From Spirochaetaceae bacterium (GTDB lineage: Bacteria; Spirochaetota; Spirochaetia; Treponematales; Breznakiellaceae): 64,000 nt of DNA. How positions within the stretch are numbered: the stretch's first letter is position 1; each line of letters begins with the position of its first letter. The notes below the pieces were generated by a model, which was not told the DNA's origin, made no database searches, and saw only the letters and a list, made by a program, of their open reading frames with translations. The stretch lies in the NCBI GenBank assembly GCA_031278215.1, contig JAITKV010000019.1, positions 1 through 64,000 of the forward strand, read 5' to 3'. Positions 54,169 through 62,756 of this stretch are shown piece after piece. The position numbers and the translations under genes are program-made.

Positions 54169-56271
54169 GTGGAAAAGCCCCCCTTTGTGGACGACATTAA
54201 CAGTAAACACTGCCTCTGGGGTATATTGCTCCGATCCCCGGTAAGCGCCGGGGAACTAAAGCTTATCCGGACCCCCAAGCTTCCCTCCGGCGTGTCCCTG
54301 GTACAGGAAGGGGACGTCCCCGGCAAAAAAACAATTATCTGTCCGGCCAAAACGGAGATCCCCGTATTCCCCGGACGGGAGCTGTCGTACTACGGCCAGC
54401 CCCTGGCATTGCTGCTGGGGCCGGACCCGGCAAAACTGCGGGATCTGGCGGACCAGTGTACGATCATCGCCGAACCCCGGCCGGAAGCGGCGGAAACGGT
54501 ACTGGTAGAACGAAACTACGCCGGCGGGGATACGGAAACGGCCTTTGAAAAGGCGGTTTCGGTGGTAGAAGGAGTCTACACCGCGGAGTTCCTGGAGCCC
54601 TGGCCCAGCGATCCCCTGGGGGTCCTTGCGCTGCCCGGCCCGGGACTGTCCATGCTTATCCATACCGGCGCCCAGTGGCCCGGCCTTGTCCGAAGCTCCG
54701 TAGCCCGGGTCCTTGATATTAAGGATGCCGCGGTACAAATACGGGCCGCCAGGCTGGAGATCCACCTTGACGGAAGAATCTGGCCCCCCGCCCTCCTGGC
54801 CTGCCAGGCGGCCGTAGGGGCCCTTGTCCGGAACAGGCCCGTTAAGCTGGTGCTTACCCGGGAAGAGGATTTTCTCTATTCCCCCAAAACCGTCCGGGCA
54901 GAAATTCAAATCCAAAGCGCCCTGGGTATGCAAAAACAAATACTGGGAAGCAGGATCAAGATCCGCGCGGATCTGGGGGCCTACGGGATTTTTGCCGAAG
55001 AAATTCTTGACCGCGTCGCCCTGGGGGCTTTGGGGGCCTATAACCACGGCAGCATACAGCTTAAGGCCCAGGGCTGTTCCCGCCCCATCCCTCCGGCGGG
55101 CCCCATGGCGGGCTTCGGGCTGGCCCAGGGCTTTTTTGCCGCGGAACGCCACGCCTCCCGGGTGGCCGACACCCTGGAAGAGGATCCCGCGGAATGGCGA
55201 AAGAACTTTTTTCTTCACCGGGGAAAAAAACTTTTTCCGGGCATAGAAATCCGGGAAGAACCGCCCCTGGAAGAACTGCTGGATACCGTGGCGGCCATGA
55301 GCGATTACCGCCGGAAATGGGCGGCCAACGAACTGCTCCGGAAAAACCGCCGGAACAATCCGCTTCAGTGGAAAAACATCAACGAACCCTTCCGGGGCAT
55401 CGGCATAACCCTGGCCTACCAGGGCAGTTCCTTTTTGTACGAACACCCCCTTTCGAATTTAAAAACCGCCGGGGCGGTGGAGGCTACCCTGGAAAAAGAC
55501 GGCGCCCTGGAAATACGAACCAGTTTTCCCTGGGGGGAAAATCAAATCCAGGGCTGGAAAACCCTGGGAACCCAGATCCTGGGGGTGGAAAATCTACGGA
55601 TCCGTTCATGGGACGGGGAAAAGCCTGTTCCCGAATCGGGGCCCGCGTGCCTTTCCCGGGGCATAGCCACGGTAACCATGCTGGTGGAAAAGGCATGTAC
55701 CGCCATCCGCAAGCAGCGGTTCCGGGACCCCCTGCCCATTACGGTCCGGCGGTACTATCACCCCGCAAAGATTCAGGGCTGGGGGCAAAGCGCCTACGAC
55801 GAAAACGCCCTCTCTCCCCTAAGCTGGGGAAGCGCGGTGGTAGAGGTGGAAATCGATCCGGTGGAATATATACCCAGGATCCGGGGAACCTGGATAGCCC
55901 TGGAAGGGGGAACCATTCTAACGGAGGCCAGGGCCCGAAAAAGCATAACCAATTCCTGTACCCTGGCTCTTTCCTGGGCCATGGGGGAAAAAATCGAATA
56001 CTCCGGGGGAAAGATAGATCCCCGGACCATAAAAAGCTACCGGTTTCCCCGGATGGGCGAGATCCCCCCCCCGGGGATTGACTTTCTCTGGTCCCAGGGC
56101 CCCCCCCGGGGTATCGGGGAACTGCCCTTTGTCACGATCCCCGGCGCCTATGCGCAGGCCCTTTCCCAGGCCCTGGACTACCCCTTTCGGAAATATCCCG
56201 TGGATTCCCAGGAGATATGGATGGCCGTACAGAACCTCTTATCCGCGGGAATACGGGAGGGAAACCCATGA
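54169..56271 (+). CDS. Xanthine-dehydrogenase-family molybdopterin subunit, divergent
   Basis: 700 residues, slightly short for the family. The architecture is that of the large Mo-binding subunit: ELSYYGQPLALLLGPDP, TREEDFLY, GFGLAQGFFAAERH, the C-terminal QSAYDENA region and GIGELP with the catalytic Glu. But the usual GGGFGGK loop is replaced by RLEIHLDGRIWPP, and the Arg of the MRGFG-type motif is Ala. It may act on another heterocycle or aldehyde. GTG start with GAGG upstream. Overlaps the iron-sulfur gene by four bases. Confidence 0.85.
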   Translation: MEKPPFVDDINSKHCLWGILLRSPVSAGELKLIRTPKLPSGVSLVQEGDVPGKKTIICPAKTEIPVFPGRELSYYGQPLALLLGPDPAKLRDLADQCTIIAEPRPEAAETVLVERNYAGGDTETAFEKAVSVVEGVYTAEFLEPWPSDPLGVLALPGPGLSMLIHTGAQWPGLVRSSVARVLDIKDAAVQIRAARLEIHLDGRIWPPALLACQAAVGALVRNRPVKLVLTREEDFLYSPKTVRAEIQIQSALGMQKQILGSRIKIRADLGAYGIFAEEILDRVALGALGAYNHGSIQLKAQGCSRPIPPAGPMAGFGLAQGFFAAERHASRVADTLEEDPAEWRKNFFLHRGKKLFPGIEIREEPPLEELLDTVAAMSDYRRKWAANELLRKNRRNNPLQWKNINEPFRGIGITLAYQGSSFLYEHPLSNLKTAGAVEATLEKDGALEIRTSFPWGENQIQGWKTLGTQILGVENLRIRSWDGEKPVPESGPACLSRGIATVTMLVEKACTAIRKQRFRDPLPITVRRYYHPAKIQGWGQSAYDENALSPLSWGSAVVEVEIDPVEYIPRIRGTWIALEGGTILTEARARKSITNSCTLALSWAMGEKIEYSGGKIDPRTIKSYRFPRMGEIPPPGIDFLWSQGPPRGIGELPFVTIPGAYAQALSQALDYPFRKYPVDSQEIWMAVQNLLSAGIREGNP

Positions 56272-56753
56272 CCATACGGTTTATTCTAAACGGCGAAGAC
56301 ATGGAAATTAGCACCGAGGCAAATCAGCGGCTTATCAGCATCCTTCGGGAACGGTTTAACCTTACCGCTTCAAAAAACGGCTGTTTTAACGGAAACTGCG
56401 GCGTCTGTACGGTGATCTTTAACGGCGCCGTTTCCCCTTCCTGCCTTATTCCCGCGTTCCGTATCCAGGAAAGCGAGATCATCACCCTGGAGGGCTTTTC
56501 GCAAACCGTGGAGTACCAGGATATTATGGCCGGCTTTGCCCGGGCGGGGGTGGAAAATTGCGGGTACTGCGACGCGGGAAAGATCCTTACCACGGAACTG
56601 TTGCTGGAACAGAAATTCCAGCCCTCCAGGGAAGACTTTGCCGCGGCCTTCCGGGGCGTCCAGTGCCGGTGTACCGATGCGGAGGCCCTCTACCAGGGGG
56701 TGCTGGCCGCCGGGGAACTGCGGCAGCGGAGGATCTATGGCCGTTCTTCATAA
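56268..56753 (+). CDS. Two-[2Fe-2S] subunit of the xanthine-dehydrogenase-like enzyme
   Basis: 161 residues. Carries all eight cysteines: plant-ferredoxin type Cys39, Cys44, Cys47 and Cys59, and the second cluster Cys98, Cys101, Cys133 and Cys135. The second-cluster loop reads CGYCDAGKI where the family has CGFCTPGMI. ATG set by the overlap with the large-subunit stop. Transfers electrons from the Mo site to FAD. Confidence 0.92.
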   Translation: MTIRFILNGEDMEISTEANQRLISILRERFNLTASKNGCFNGNCGVCTVIFNGAVSPSCLIPAFRIQESEIITLEGFSQTVEYQDIMAGFARAGVENCGYCDAGKILTTELLLEQKFQPSREDFAAAFRGVQCRCTDAEALYQGVLAAGELRQRRIYGRSS

Positions 56754-57555
56754 CCAGGTGCTTCGGCCCGGAAGCTTTTCCGAGCTTTTTCCGGTCTGGA
56801 ACCGCTACCCCGACGCGGTCCTCTTTGCCGGGGGCACCGCGTTGATCCGTTCCCAGGGCCGGGAACTGCCCAAGCTGCCGGATAATATCCTTTCCCTGGA
56901 AAGAATTGACGAACTGCACCGGATAACCAGAACCGAACGGTACCTGGAAATCGGCGCCGCGGTAAAATTAAGCGACATTATTGCCCTGGGAAAAATCGTC
57001 CCCGACGCCTTTTCCGGCGCCCTCCGGGGCATCGCCAGCCCCTCCGTCCGGAACCTGGCCACCATCGGGGGCAACCTCTGCGTCTGCGGGGACGCGACGG
57101 CCCCCATGGCGGCCCTGGACGCCCGGTACGAACTCCGCAGCGCCGGGGGCATACGGTGGATTTCGGCAAACCGTTTTTCTTCCCTTCCCATGAACCTGAA
57201 AGCCCAGGAACTGCTAAGCCGGATCCGCATACCCCTGGAACAGTGGACCTATACAATATACCGGAAATTCCACTCCCCGCCGGAAAACGACGGGGGGGTG
57301 CTGCTTATACTGGTACAAAACCAAAAAGATATCCTTGCCAAAATTCAGATAGTCTTTGCGGGCCAAACCCTGTACAGGGACAAAAACAGTGAAACCTTTC
57401 TGGAAGGAAAGGCCCTGCCCCTGGATCGCAAAGACGCGTTTCATTACCGGGATCTATGGAAAACATATCTGGAGGGCCTTGGACAACCGGGGCCCCTGCT
57501 GCGGTCTAAAATCATCAACGGCATAGAAGCGGCCATTCTGGGATTGTCGGACTAA
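56737..57555 (+). CDS. FAD subunit of the xanthine-dehydrogenase-like enzyme
   Basis: 272 residues. FAD-binding motifs LFAGGTALI and the SPSVRNLATIGGNLCVCGD stretch are clear. GGAGG precedes the ATG at 56737, which overlaps the iron-sulfur gene by 17 bases. It hands electrons to NAD or another acceptor. The three subunits are complete, but no molybdenum-cofactor maturation gene (XdhC type) is in view. Confidence 0.92.
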   Translation: MAVLHNQVLRPGSFSELFPVWNRYPDAVLFAGGTALIRSQGRELPKLPDNILSLERIDELHRITRTERYLEIGAAVKLSDIIALGKIVPDAFSGALRGIASPSVRNLATIGGNLCVCGDATAPMAALDARYELRSAGGIRWISANRFSSLPMNLKAQELLSRIRIPLEQWTYTIYRKFHSPPENDGGVLLILVQNQKDILAKIQIVFAGQTLYRDKNSETFLEGKALPLDRKDAFHYRDLWKTYLEGLGQPGPLLRSKIINGIEAAILGLSD

Positions 57556-57737
57556 GGGCCCCGGTACAGGGGGGCATAGATTGCTTTTTTTGCCAAGGAA
57601 TGGTATTTTGTTATTAACAAAGACCTTTCCCTTACTCCGGAGCGTGTTACGGCCGCCCGGGGGTATTTTGGTCGTTCATTTTTCACTTTACATCGGGCAG
57701 GTTTGAACAAAGCCGTAGTAATGCCCAAAGGATAGTT

Positions 57738-58835
57738 TTGCCCGGATCCCTGCGTTTTAATTTCGGAGGCTTATCCAGTTCCGTCAGTATACAAAGAGCG
57801 CCGCCCCGACCGGAGGAACTGTACGCAGGCGCCGGGTACCCGGCGGGGGATAAACCGGCGTCCCTCCTGGTCTGCGACGCCAATACCGCCTCTCTGGCCC
57901 GGTATACGGGCCTGCCCCTCTGCATCCTTCCCCCGGGGGAAGGTACAAAGGACTGGGAAGGGGTAGAAATTATAGTCCGGGCCGCCCGGGCCCGGGGTTT
58001 GGGACGGGACGGTCTTTTTGCCGGATTCGGCGGCGGGGTTGTCTGCGACCTTACCGCGTTTGCCGCTTCCGTATATATGCGGGGAGCGGCCCTGGTTCTG
58101 GTTCCCACCACCCTCCTTTGCATGGCCGACGCGTGCCTGGGGGGAAAAACAGGGTTTGACCTGGGGGGAATAAAAAACCTTGTGGGAACCTTTTATCCCG
58201 CCCGGTTCATCGTTCTGGCCTCGGATCTGTTACGCACGTTGCCCCCCGCGGAATGGAAATCCGGCGCGGCGGAGCTTATCAAAACGGCAATTTTGTCGGG
58301 GGATCCGGATTTTCTTGAACAGTTTACGGAACCCCGGACATTTCCGGAAAATCCGGAGTCGATGCTGCCCCTGCTAAGCCGGGCTCTTCGGATCAAGGGC
58401 CGGATTGTGGAATCGGATCCGCAGGAAACCGGAACGGACCGGGCCTTGTTAAATTTGGGGCATACCTTTGGTCATGCCCTGGAAGCGGCCCTGGGGTTTG
58501 GAACCATAAGCCACGGCGAGGCCGTAGCCTGGGGACTGGCCCGGTCCTGCGAGTTAGGACAGGAACTGGGGATAACCCCCCCGGAACTAGGAAGGAAGAT
58601 CCTTTCGATCCTTGCCGCGGGGGGCTACGAAACCGCGGCCCCCTACCCTCTGCCGCTAAATCCCGGTATATTTTGGGAAGCCCTGGAAAGTGATAAAAAG
58701 AAAAAGGACGGAAAGCTCCGCTTTGTGGTCCCCGCCGCCGAAGGGGCCCGGCTGGCCGTTATAGAAAAATCCGCGGAAAAGACGGTGTTACGGCGTTTTT
58801 ACCCGGAGAATACACCGCCTACGGAAATTATTTAA
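57738..58835 (+). CDS. aroB: 3-dehydroquinate synthase
   Basis: 365 residues. Second step of the shikimate pathway, NAD- and metal-dependent. Landmarks: GGGVVCDLTAFAASVYMRG, PTTLLCMADACLGGKTGFDL, KNLVGTFYP, LINLGHTFGHALE-type LLNLGHTFGHALEAALG and HGEAVAWG. Starts at TTG with AAAGGA upstream. The 182-base gap before it holds no gene. Followed by a hairpin-rich gap. Confidence 0.95.
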   Translation: MPGSLRFNFGGLSSSVSIQRAPPRPEELYAGAGYPAGDKPASLLVCDANTASLARYTGLPLCILPPGEGTKDWEGVEIIVRAARARGLGRDGLFAGFGGGVVCDLTAFAASVYMRGAALVLVPTTLLCMADACLGGKTGFDLGGIKNLVGTFYPARFIVLASDLLRTLPPAEWKSGAAELIKTAILSGDPDFLEQFTEPRTFPENPESMLPLLSRALRIKGRIVESDPQETGTDRALLNLGHTFGHALEAALGFGTISHGEAVAWGLARSCELGQELGITPPELGRKILSILAAGGYETAAPYPLPLNPGIFWEALESDKKKKDGKLRFVVPAAEGARLAVIEKSAEKTVLRRFYPENTPPTEII

Positions 58836-58856
58836 CTGTAATGTTTGCAGAGCAAA

Positions 58857-58892
58857 CTTGTTTGCAGGGCAAACTTTTGTCCTGCAAACAAG
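58857..58892. terminator. 12-bp hairpin after aroB
   Basis: CTTGTTTGCAGG / CCTGCAAACAAG around GCAAACTTTTGT. A small GTTTGC/GCAAAC hairpin precedes it and shares the motif. No T-run follows. It may end aroB transcription or be repeat material. Confidence 0.5.
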
Positions 58893-58933
58893 GCTGCTAC
58901 CATTTTTCGTGGGTATGTACTAATTCTAACCGC

Positions 58934-58966
58934 CCCAAGGCGCCCCCGCGCAAGCGGGTTCTTGGG
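58934..58966 (+). other. Two-step stem capped by a GCAA tetraloop before the Omp85-like operon
   Basis: Outer stem CCCAAG/CTTGGG and inner stem CCCGC-GCAA-GCGGG, separated by short internal bulges. GCAA is a stable GNRA loop. It sits 70 bases before the outer-membrane protein start, so it could be part of a structured leader. No known riboswitch class recognised. Confidence 0.45.
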
Positions 58967-59035
58967 TAGTAGACCCCGCTGCGAATAAAAAGCATTTTAA
59001 CCAGGCCTCTGCTTATTAATTTTCACGGAATAACA

Positions 59036-60565
59036 ATGCCCCGGGGGCCGGTAAGCCTGCAATTCCGTACCTGCCGCTGGTTCCTGGGTTTTTTCCTTTT
59101 GGGAAAGATTTCTCTTTTCGGACAAACCGGAGAGGAAGGAACACAAAACACGGTATATGTGATCCGGGCCGTCGAATACCGGATCACCGGAAAGACCCGG
59201 CCCCATGCCTTAAACCGGGTGCTGAATCCTCGGCCGGGGAAGATCCTCCCAAGCCTCGAAGCCCTGGAAGGCTACATCGCGGAGAAAACCAGGGAACTCC
59301 ATAATATCCGGGCCCTGGAAGCGGGGGAAAGTTTTATCAGCTATACCCTGGGAGAAAGGGAATCCGACGGAAGGATCCCGGTAGATCTGGAAGTTTTTGC
59401 CTTTGACAGCGGCAATTTTATTGTTCTTCCCGAACCCAAGTACGATTCCAATTCCGGCTTTACCTTAAGCTTAAAGGCCCGGAATTATAACCTTTTTGGG
59501 AGCCTTTCTCCCCTTAAATTCGATCTGGGCTGGGAGACCGACGAAAAAGAACGAAAATCCCTGGGCTTTCTTCTGGATGCGGAACTTCCCTTCCGGGCCT
59601 TCGGCCGCGACTGGAACTTTACCTTTAGTCATAACTTTAAGTACTATTTTAACGCCCCGGCGTATTATAAACAGGCCCTGGGGCTTTCTGTGGACTTTCC
59701 CCTTTGGTTTACCGTCCTGCGGACGGGCTTTGAACAGGGACTGGTGATCCATGAAGAAAACAACACCAAGGATCGTATCGAAGACGGGGACTACCATGAC
59801 TGGTACCTGTACAGCAGGATCTACGGCCGGTGGAAGATTCCCACCCCCTTGGAAGCGGGCCCTTTCGGTACGGTAAGCTACACCCCCGAACTGTACGGGA
59901 ATATCAATTACCAGCCCCGCGGGGACGTGGGGGAATACCGCCGGGGCCCCAGCGTGGGCCTTATCCAGCGCCTGGGCTTTGATCGCATCGACTGGCTGGG
60001 GAATTTCCGGCAGGGCCTTAGCGCGGAGCTTACCGCGGCAATCGACTATAACACAGCCTGCGGGGACTGGGATAACAGCATAGGCGCCGGCCTCCAGGGG
60101 CATCTAAGGGTTTCCCGGCTCTTCGGCGTATCCGGCAGGTTTACGTATACCCTTTGGCTGGACGATTCATACGATCGGGGGGGGGATCTGATCCGGGGCT
60201 ACCGGGACGATGAACTGGACCTTACACAGCGGCTTTCCTTTAACCTGGACTTCCCGTTCCGGCTTATCCGTTTTGTCCCCTCCGAATGGTTCAACAATCC
60301 CAGGGTCCGGTACTTTGACTTTGAACAGCACTGGTCGCCCTTTATTGACATTCTGATGGCCGATTCAAGCGGCAGCGGTTACAGCTTTAAACCCGAAGAC
60401 GCCGTTATCGCCCTGGGACTGGAACTGATTACCTTTCCCCTGGCCTGGCGCAGCTTTTACCTGCGTATCAGTGCGGGCTGGGATATACGGGAATGGGTCC
60501 TGCGGGGCCGTCTTCCCTCGGGAATTCACCGTGAAATTTTTATCGGCCTTGGCCACTTTTATTAA
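59036..60565 (+). CDS. Omp85-like outer-membrane barrel protein
   Basis: 509 residues. Signal peptide (about 1-32), one POTRA-like domain (about 38-125, YVIRAVEYRITGKTRPHALN), then a barrel of aromatic-rich strands with a RGYRDDELDLTQRLSFNLD segment like the Omp85 VRGF/Y loop, ending in phenylalanine-tyrosine (GLGHFY). Much shorter than BamA, so it is a TamA-like or single-POTRA relative. The three transporter genes follow with overlaps, which suggests it is the outer-membrane part of an envelope export or lipid-transport route. That role is inference. Confidence 0.75.
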   Translation: MPRGPVSLQFRTCRWFLGFFLLGKISLFGQTGEEGTQNTVYVIRAVEYRITGKTRPHALNRVLNPRPGKILPSLEALEGYIAEKTRELHNIRALEAGESFISYTLGERESDGRIPVDLEVFAFDSGNFIVLPEPKYDSNSGFTLSLKARNYNLFGSLSPLKFDLGWETDEKERKSLGFLLDAELPFRAFGRDWNFTFSHNFKYYFNAPAYYKQALGLSVDFPLWFTVLRTGFEQGLVIHEENNTKDRIEDGDYHDWYLYSRIYGRWKIPTPLEAGPFGTVSYTPELYGNINYQPRGDVGEYRRGPSVGLIQRLGFDRIDWLGNFRQGLSAELTAAIDYNTACGDWDNSIGAGLQGHLRVSRLFGVSGRFTYTLWLDDSYDRGGDLIRGYRDDELDLTQRLSFNLDFPFRLIRFVPSEWFNNPRVRYFDFEQHWSPFIDILMADSSGSGYSFKPEDAVIALGLELITFPLAWRSFYLRISAGWDIREWVLRGRLPSGIHREIFIGLGHFY

Positions 60566-60585
60566 ACCCCCCGGAGCCAAATCTT

Positions 60586-61293
60586 ATGCCCCCCCCAGAT
60601 CGTAAACCAATTATCGTCCTTAAGGATATTAGAAAAAATTACCCCATGGGCCAGGTGAACGTGGAAGCCTTGAAGGGTATTTCCATCGAACTTTCCGGGG
60701 GGGATTTTATTTCCGTCGCGGGGCCTTCCGGGTCCGGCAAAACCACCATGATGAACATTATCGGCCTTATCGACAGGCCCTCGGGGGGCAGCCTCTTTGT
60801 GGAGGGGCTGGAGCTTAATTCTTTGGGGCGCCGGGAACTTACCCGGATCCGCAGGGAATTCATAGGGTTTGTATTCCAGTCTTTTAACCTGCTGCCCGTA
60901 TTAAGTGTTTTTGAAAACGTAGAATTACCCCTTTTAATCGGAAATGCAAAACTTTCCAAGGCCCAGCGGAAGGACCGGGTGGAGTATTTTCTGGAAGAAG
61001 TGGGGCTTGCGGACCGCAGAAACCACCGGCCTTCGGAGCTTTCCGGGGGGCAGCAGCAGCGGGTGGCCATTGCCAGGGCCATGGTAACCAAACCCAAGCT
61101 GGTCATCGCGGACGAGCCCACGGCAAACCTGGATTCCGCCAGCGGAGAAAGGATTCTGGAACTGATGAAAAAAGTAAACCGGGAAGAGGCCACCACCTTT
61201 CTTTTTTCCACCCATAACCCCGACATCTGGAACATCGCGGATCACATCCTGTTCCTGCGGGACGGGGAAGTGGAATCGGAAAAACGAAAATGA
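60586..61293 (+). CDS. MacB/LolD-type ABC transporter ATPase
   Basis: 235 residues. Walker A GPSGSGKT, Q-loop FQSFNLLP, signature LSGGQQQRVAIARA and Walker B LVIADEPTANLD. This subfamily drives FtsX-type permeases that extract lipoproteins or work mechanically rather than moving small molecules through the membrane. It starts 20 bases after the Omp85-like gene and overlaps the first permease by four. Confidence 0.95.
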   Translation: MPPPDRKPIIVLKDIRKNYPMGQVNVEALKGISIELSGGDFISVAGPSGSGKTTMMNIIGLIDRPSGGSLFVEGLELNSLGRRELTRIRREFIGFVFQSFNLLPVLSVFENVELPLLIGNAKLSKAQRKDRVEYFLEEVGLADRRNHRPSELSGGQQQRVAIARAMVTKPKLVIADEPTANLDSASGERILELMKKVNREEATTFLFSTHNPDIWNIADHILFLRDGEVESEKRK

Positions 61294-62756
61294 TCTGGCA
61301 GCTTATCGTCCGTAACATCTTACGGAACAAAAAAAACAGCCTGGTAATCTTCCTGCTTATCACCCTTATCACCGCCCTCTTTTTTATCGGAAACAGCCTT
61401 ATAGGACAGACCAACGCGGGGCTTAAAAAAACCTACATAGACAGCCTTACCGCGGACGTGGTGATCCAAAAAAACAGCGATATGAGCATGAATCTGTTCG
61501 GGGCAAATTCGCCGGTGATCGACAACTATGTTACAATCCCCGTATTACCGGCCTACGATACTATCCTGGAACTTATTTCCGCGGAAAACGGAATACAACG
61601 CCGCACCAGCCAGGTTTCCGGCAGGGCCGTGATGGAAATACCGGATCTGTTAAAGGACGACGAACCGGTATTGATCTGCGGGGTGGAACCGGAAAGTTAT
61701 TTTGACTGTTTTCCCGGCATCTCGGTGGAAGAGGGCCGGTTTATACAGCCCGGGGAATACGGCGCCATGATCACCGCGGAACGGGCGGAACGGCTGGAAA
61801 AAGAAACGGGAACGCGTCCGGGCATCGGCGTTCCCCTGGTTTTTACCTCCGCGGGGTATATCGGATTTAAAATCCGGGAGGTCCCCCTGGTGGGCATTTA
61901 CCGGTATCAGAACCCCGGTCAGTTCATGAATGAAATAGTCATCGCGGACCCCCAAACAGTCCGGGTACTGCTGTCTGTTCAGGTTGCCACCGCCCCGGCG
62001 GCGGAAGACGCTCCCCTGCTCCCCATCGATGTGAACGCCTTCTTTACGGAGATGGACGCGGTCGAAGAGGACCCCGGGGAGCACCCGGAGGAATTTACCC
62101 CGGAGGAACTGGGAGACTTCCTTAGCTCGTTCAATACGGGAACGGAAACCGAAGAACCGGACGCGGAGTTAAGCGGCGGAGACTGGAATTTTATTCTGCT
62201 GCGGCTTAGGGAAGGAATTTCTCCCGCCGTCTTTATACGAAACCTGAACAAGCGGCTTACGCCCTTTGGCGTGTACGCTTCGGGCTGGAGAACCGCCGCG
62301 GGTACTTCGGCAATCATGATGCTGCTGGTCCAAACCTTTTTTAACATCGGCGGCGTTCTTGTCAGCATCGCGGGGATCATCGTGGTAATAAACATCCTCC
62401 TTATCGCCGTTTTTCGGCGCACCAGAGAAATCGGCGCCCTGCGGGCCATGGGGGCTTCCGATTCCTATATCCGCCTTCTTATCATGGGAGAAAATTGTTG
62501 CATCGCGTTCACCGGAGGAATTGCCGGGCTCGCCGCGGGGTCGGCTTTCCTTAGGCTTATCAACGCCATGAATATTGAAATACCCAACGCCCTGGCGGCT
62601 TCCCTTTTGGGGGGCCCCGTCCTTCACATCGGCTTTTTCCCCTCCACGGCCCTGGCGTCCTTTTGCATCGCCCTCTTTCTGGGGGCCGCCGCGTCGATCT
62701 ACCCCGTGGAAACGGCGGTGCGCATCGATCCCATTACGGCGGTACAAGAAGGATGA
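61290..62756 (+). CDS. FtsX/MacB-type permease 1
   Basis: 488 residues. N-terminal membrane helix (about 15-37), a large periplasmic domain (40-335) and three C-terminal helices (340-485), with RRTREIGALRAMGAS between the first two. The periplasmic part contains an acidic insert (about residues 245-280, EEDPGEHPEEFTPEE). Partner of the ATPase before it; overlap of four bases on both sides. Confidence 0.92.
   Translation: MIWQLIVRNILRNKKNSLVIFLLITLITALFFIGNSLIGQTNAGLKKTYIDSLTADVVIQKNSDMSMNLFGANSPVIDNYVTIPVLPAYDTILELISAENGIQRRTSQVSGRAVMEIPDLLKDDEPVLICGVEPESYFDCFPGISVEEGRFIQPGEYGAMITAERAERLEKETGTRPGIGVPLVFTSAGYIGFKIREVPLVGIYRYQNPGQFMNEIVIADPQTVRVLLSVQVATAPAAEDAPLLPIDVNAFFTEMDAVEEDPGEHPEEFTPEELGDFLSSFNTGTETEEPDAELSGGDWNFILLRLREGISPAVFIRNLNKRLTPFGVYASGWRTAAGTSAIMMLLVQTFFNIGGVLVSIAGIIVVINILLIAVFRRTREIGALRAMGASDSYIRLLIMGENCCIAFTGGIAGLAAGSAFLRLINAMNIEIPNALAASLLGGPVLHIGFFPSTALASFCIALFLGAAASIYPVETAVRIDPITAVQEG

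Noticed and set aside
54256-55446. 396-codon minus-strand ORF
   Set aside because: Opposite the molybdopterin subunit, whose frame has family motifs; the antisense product has none.
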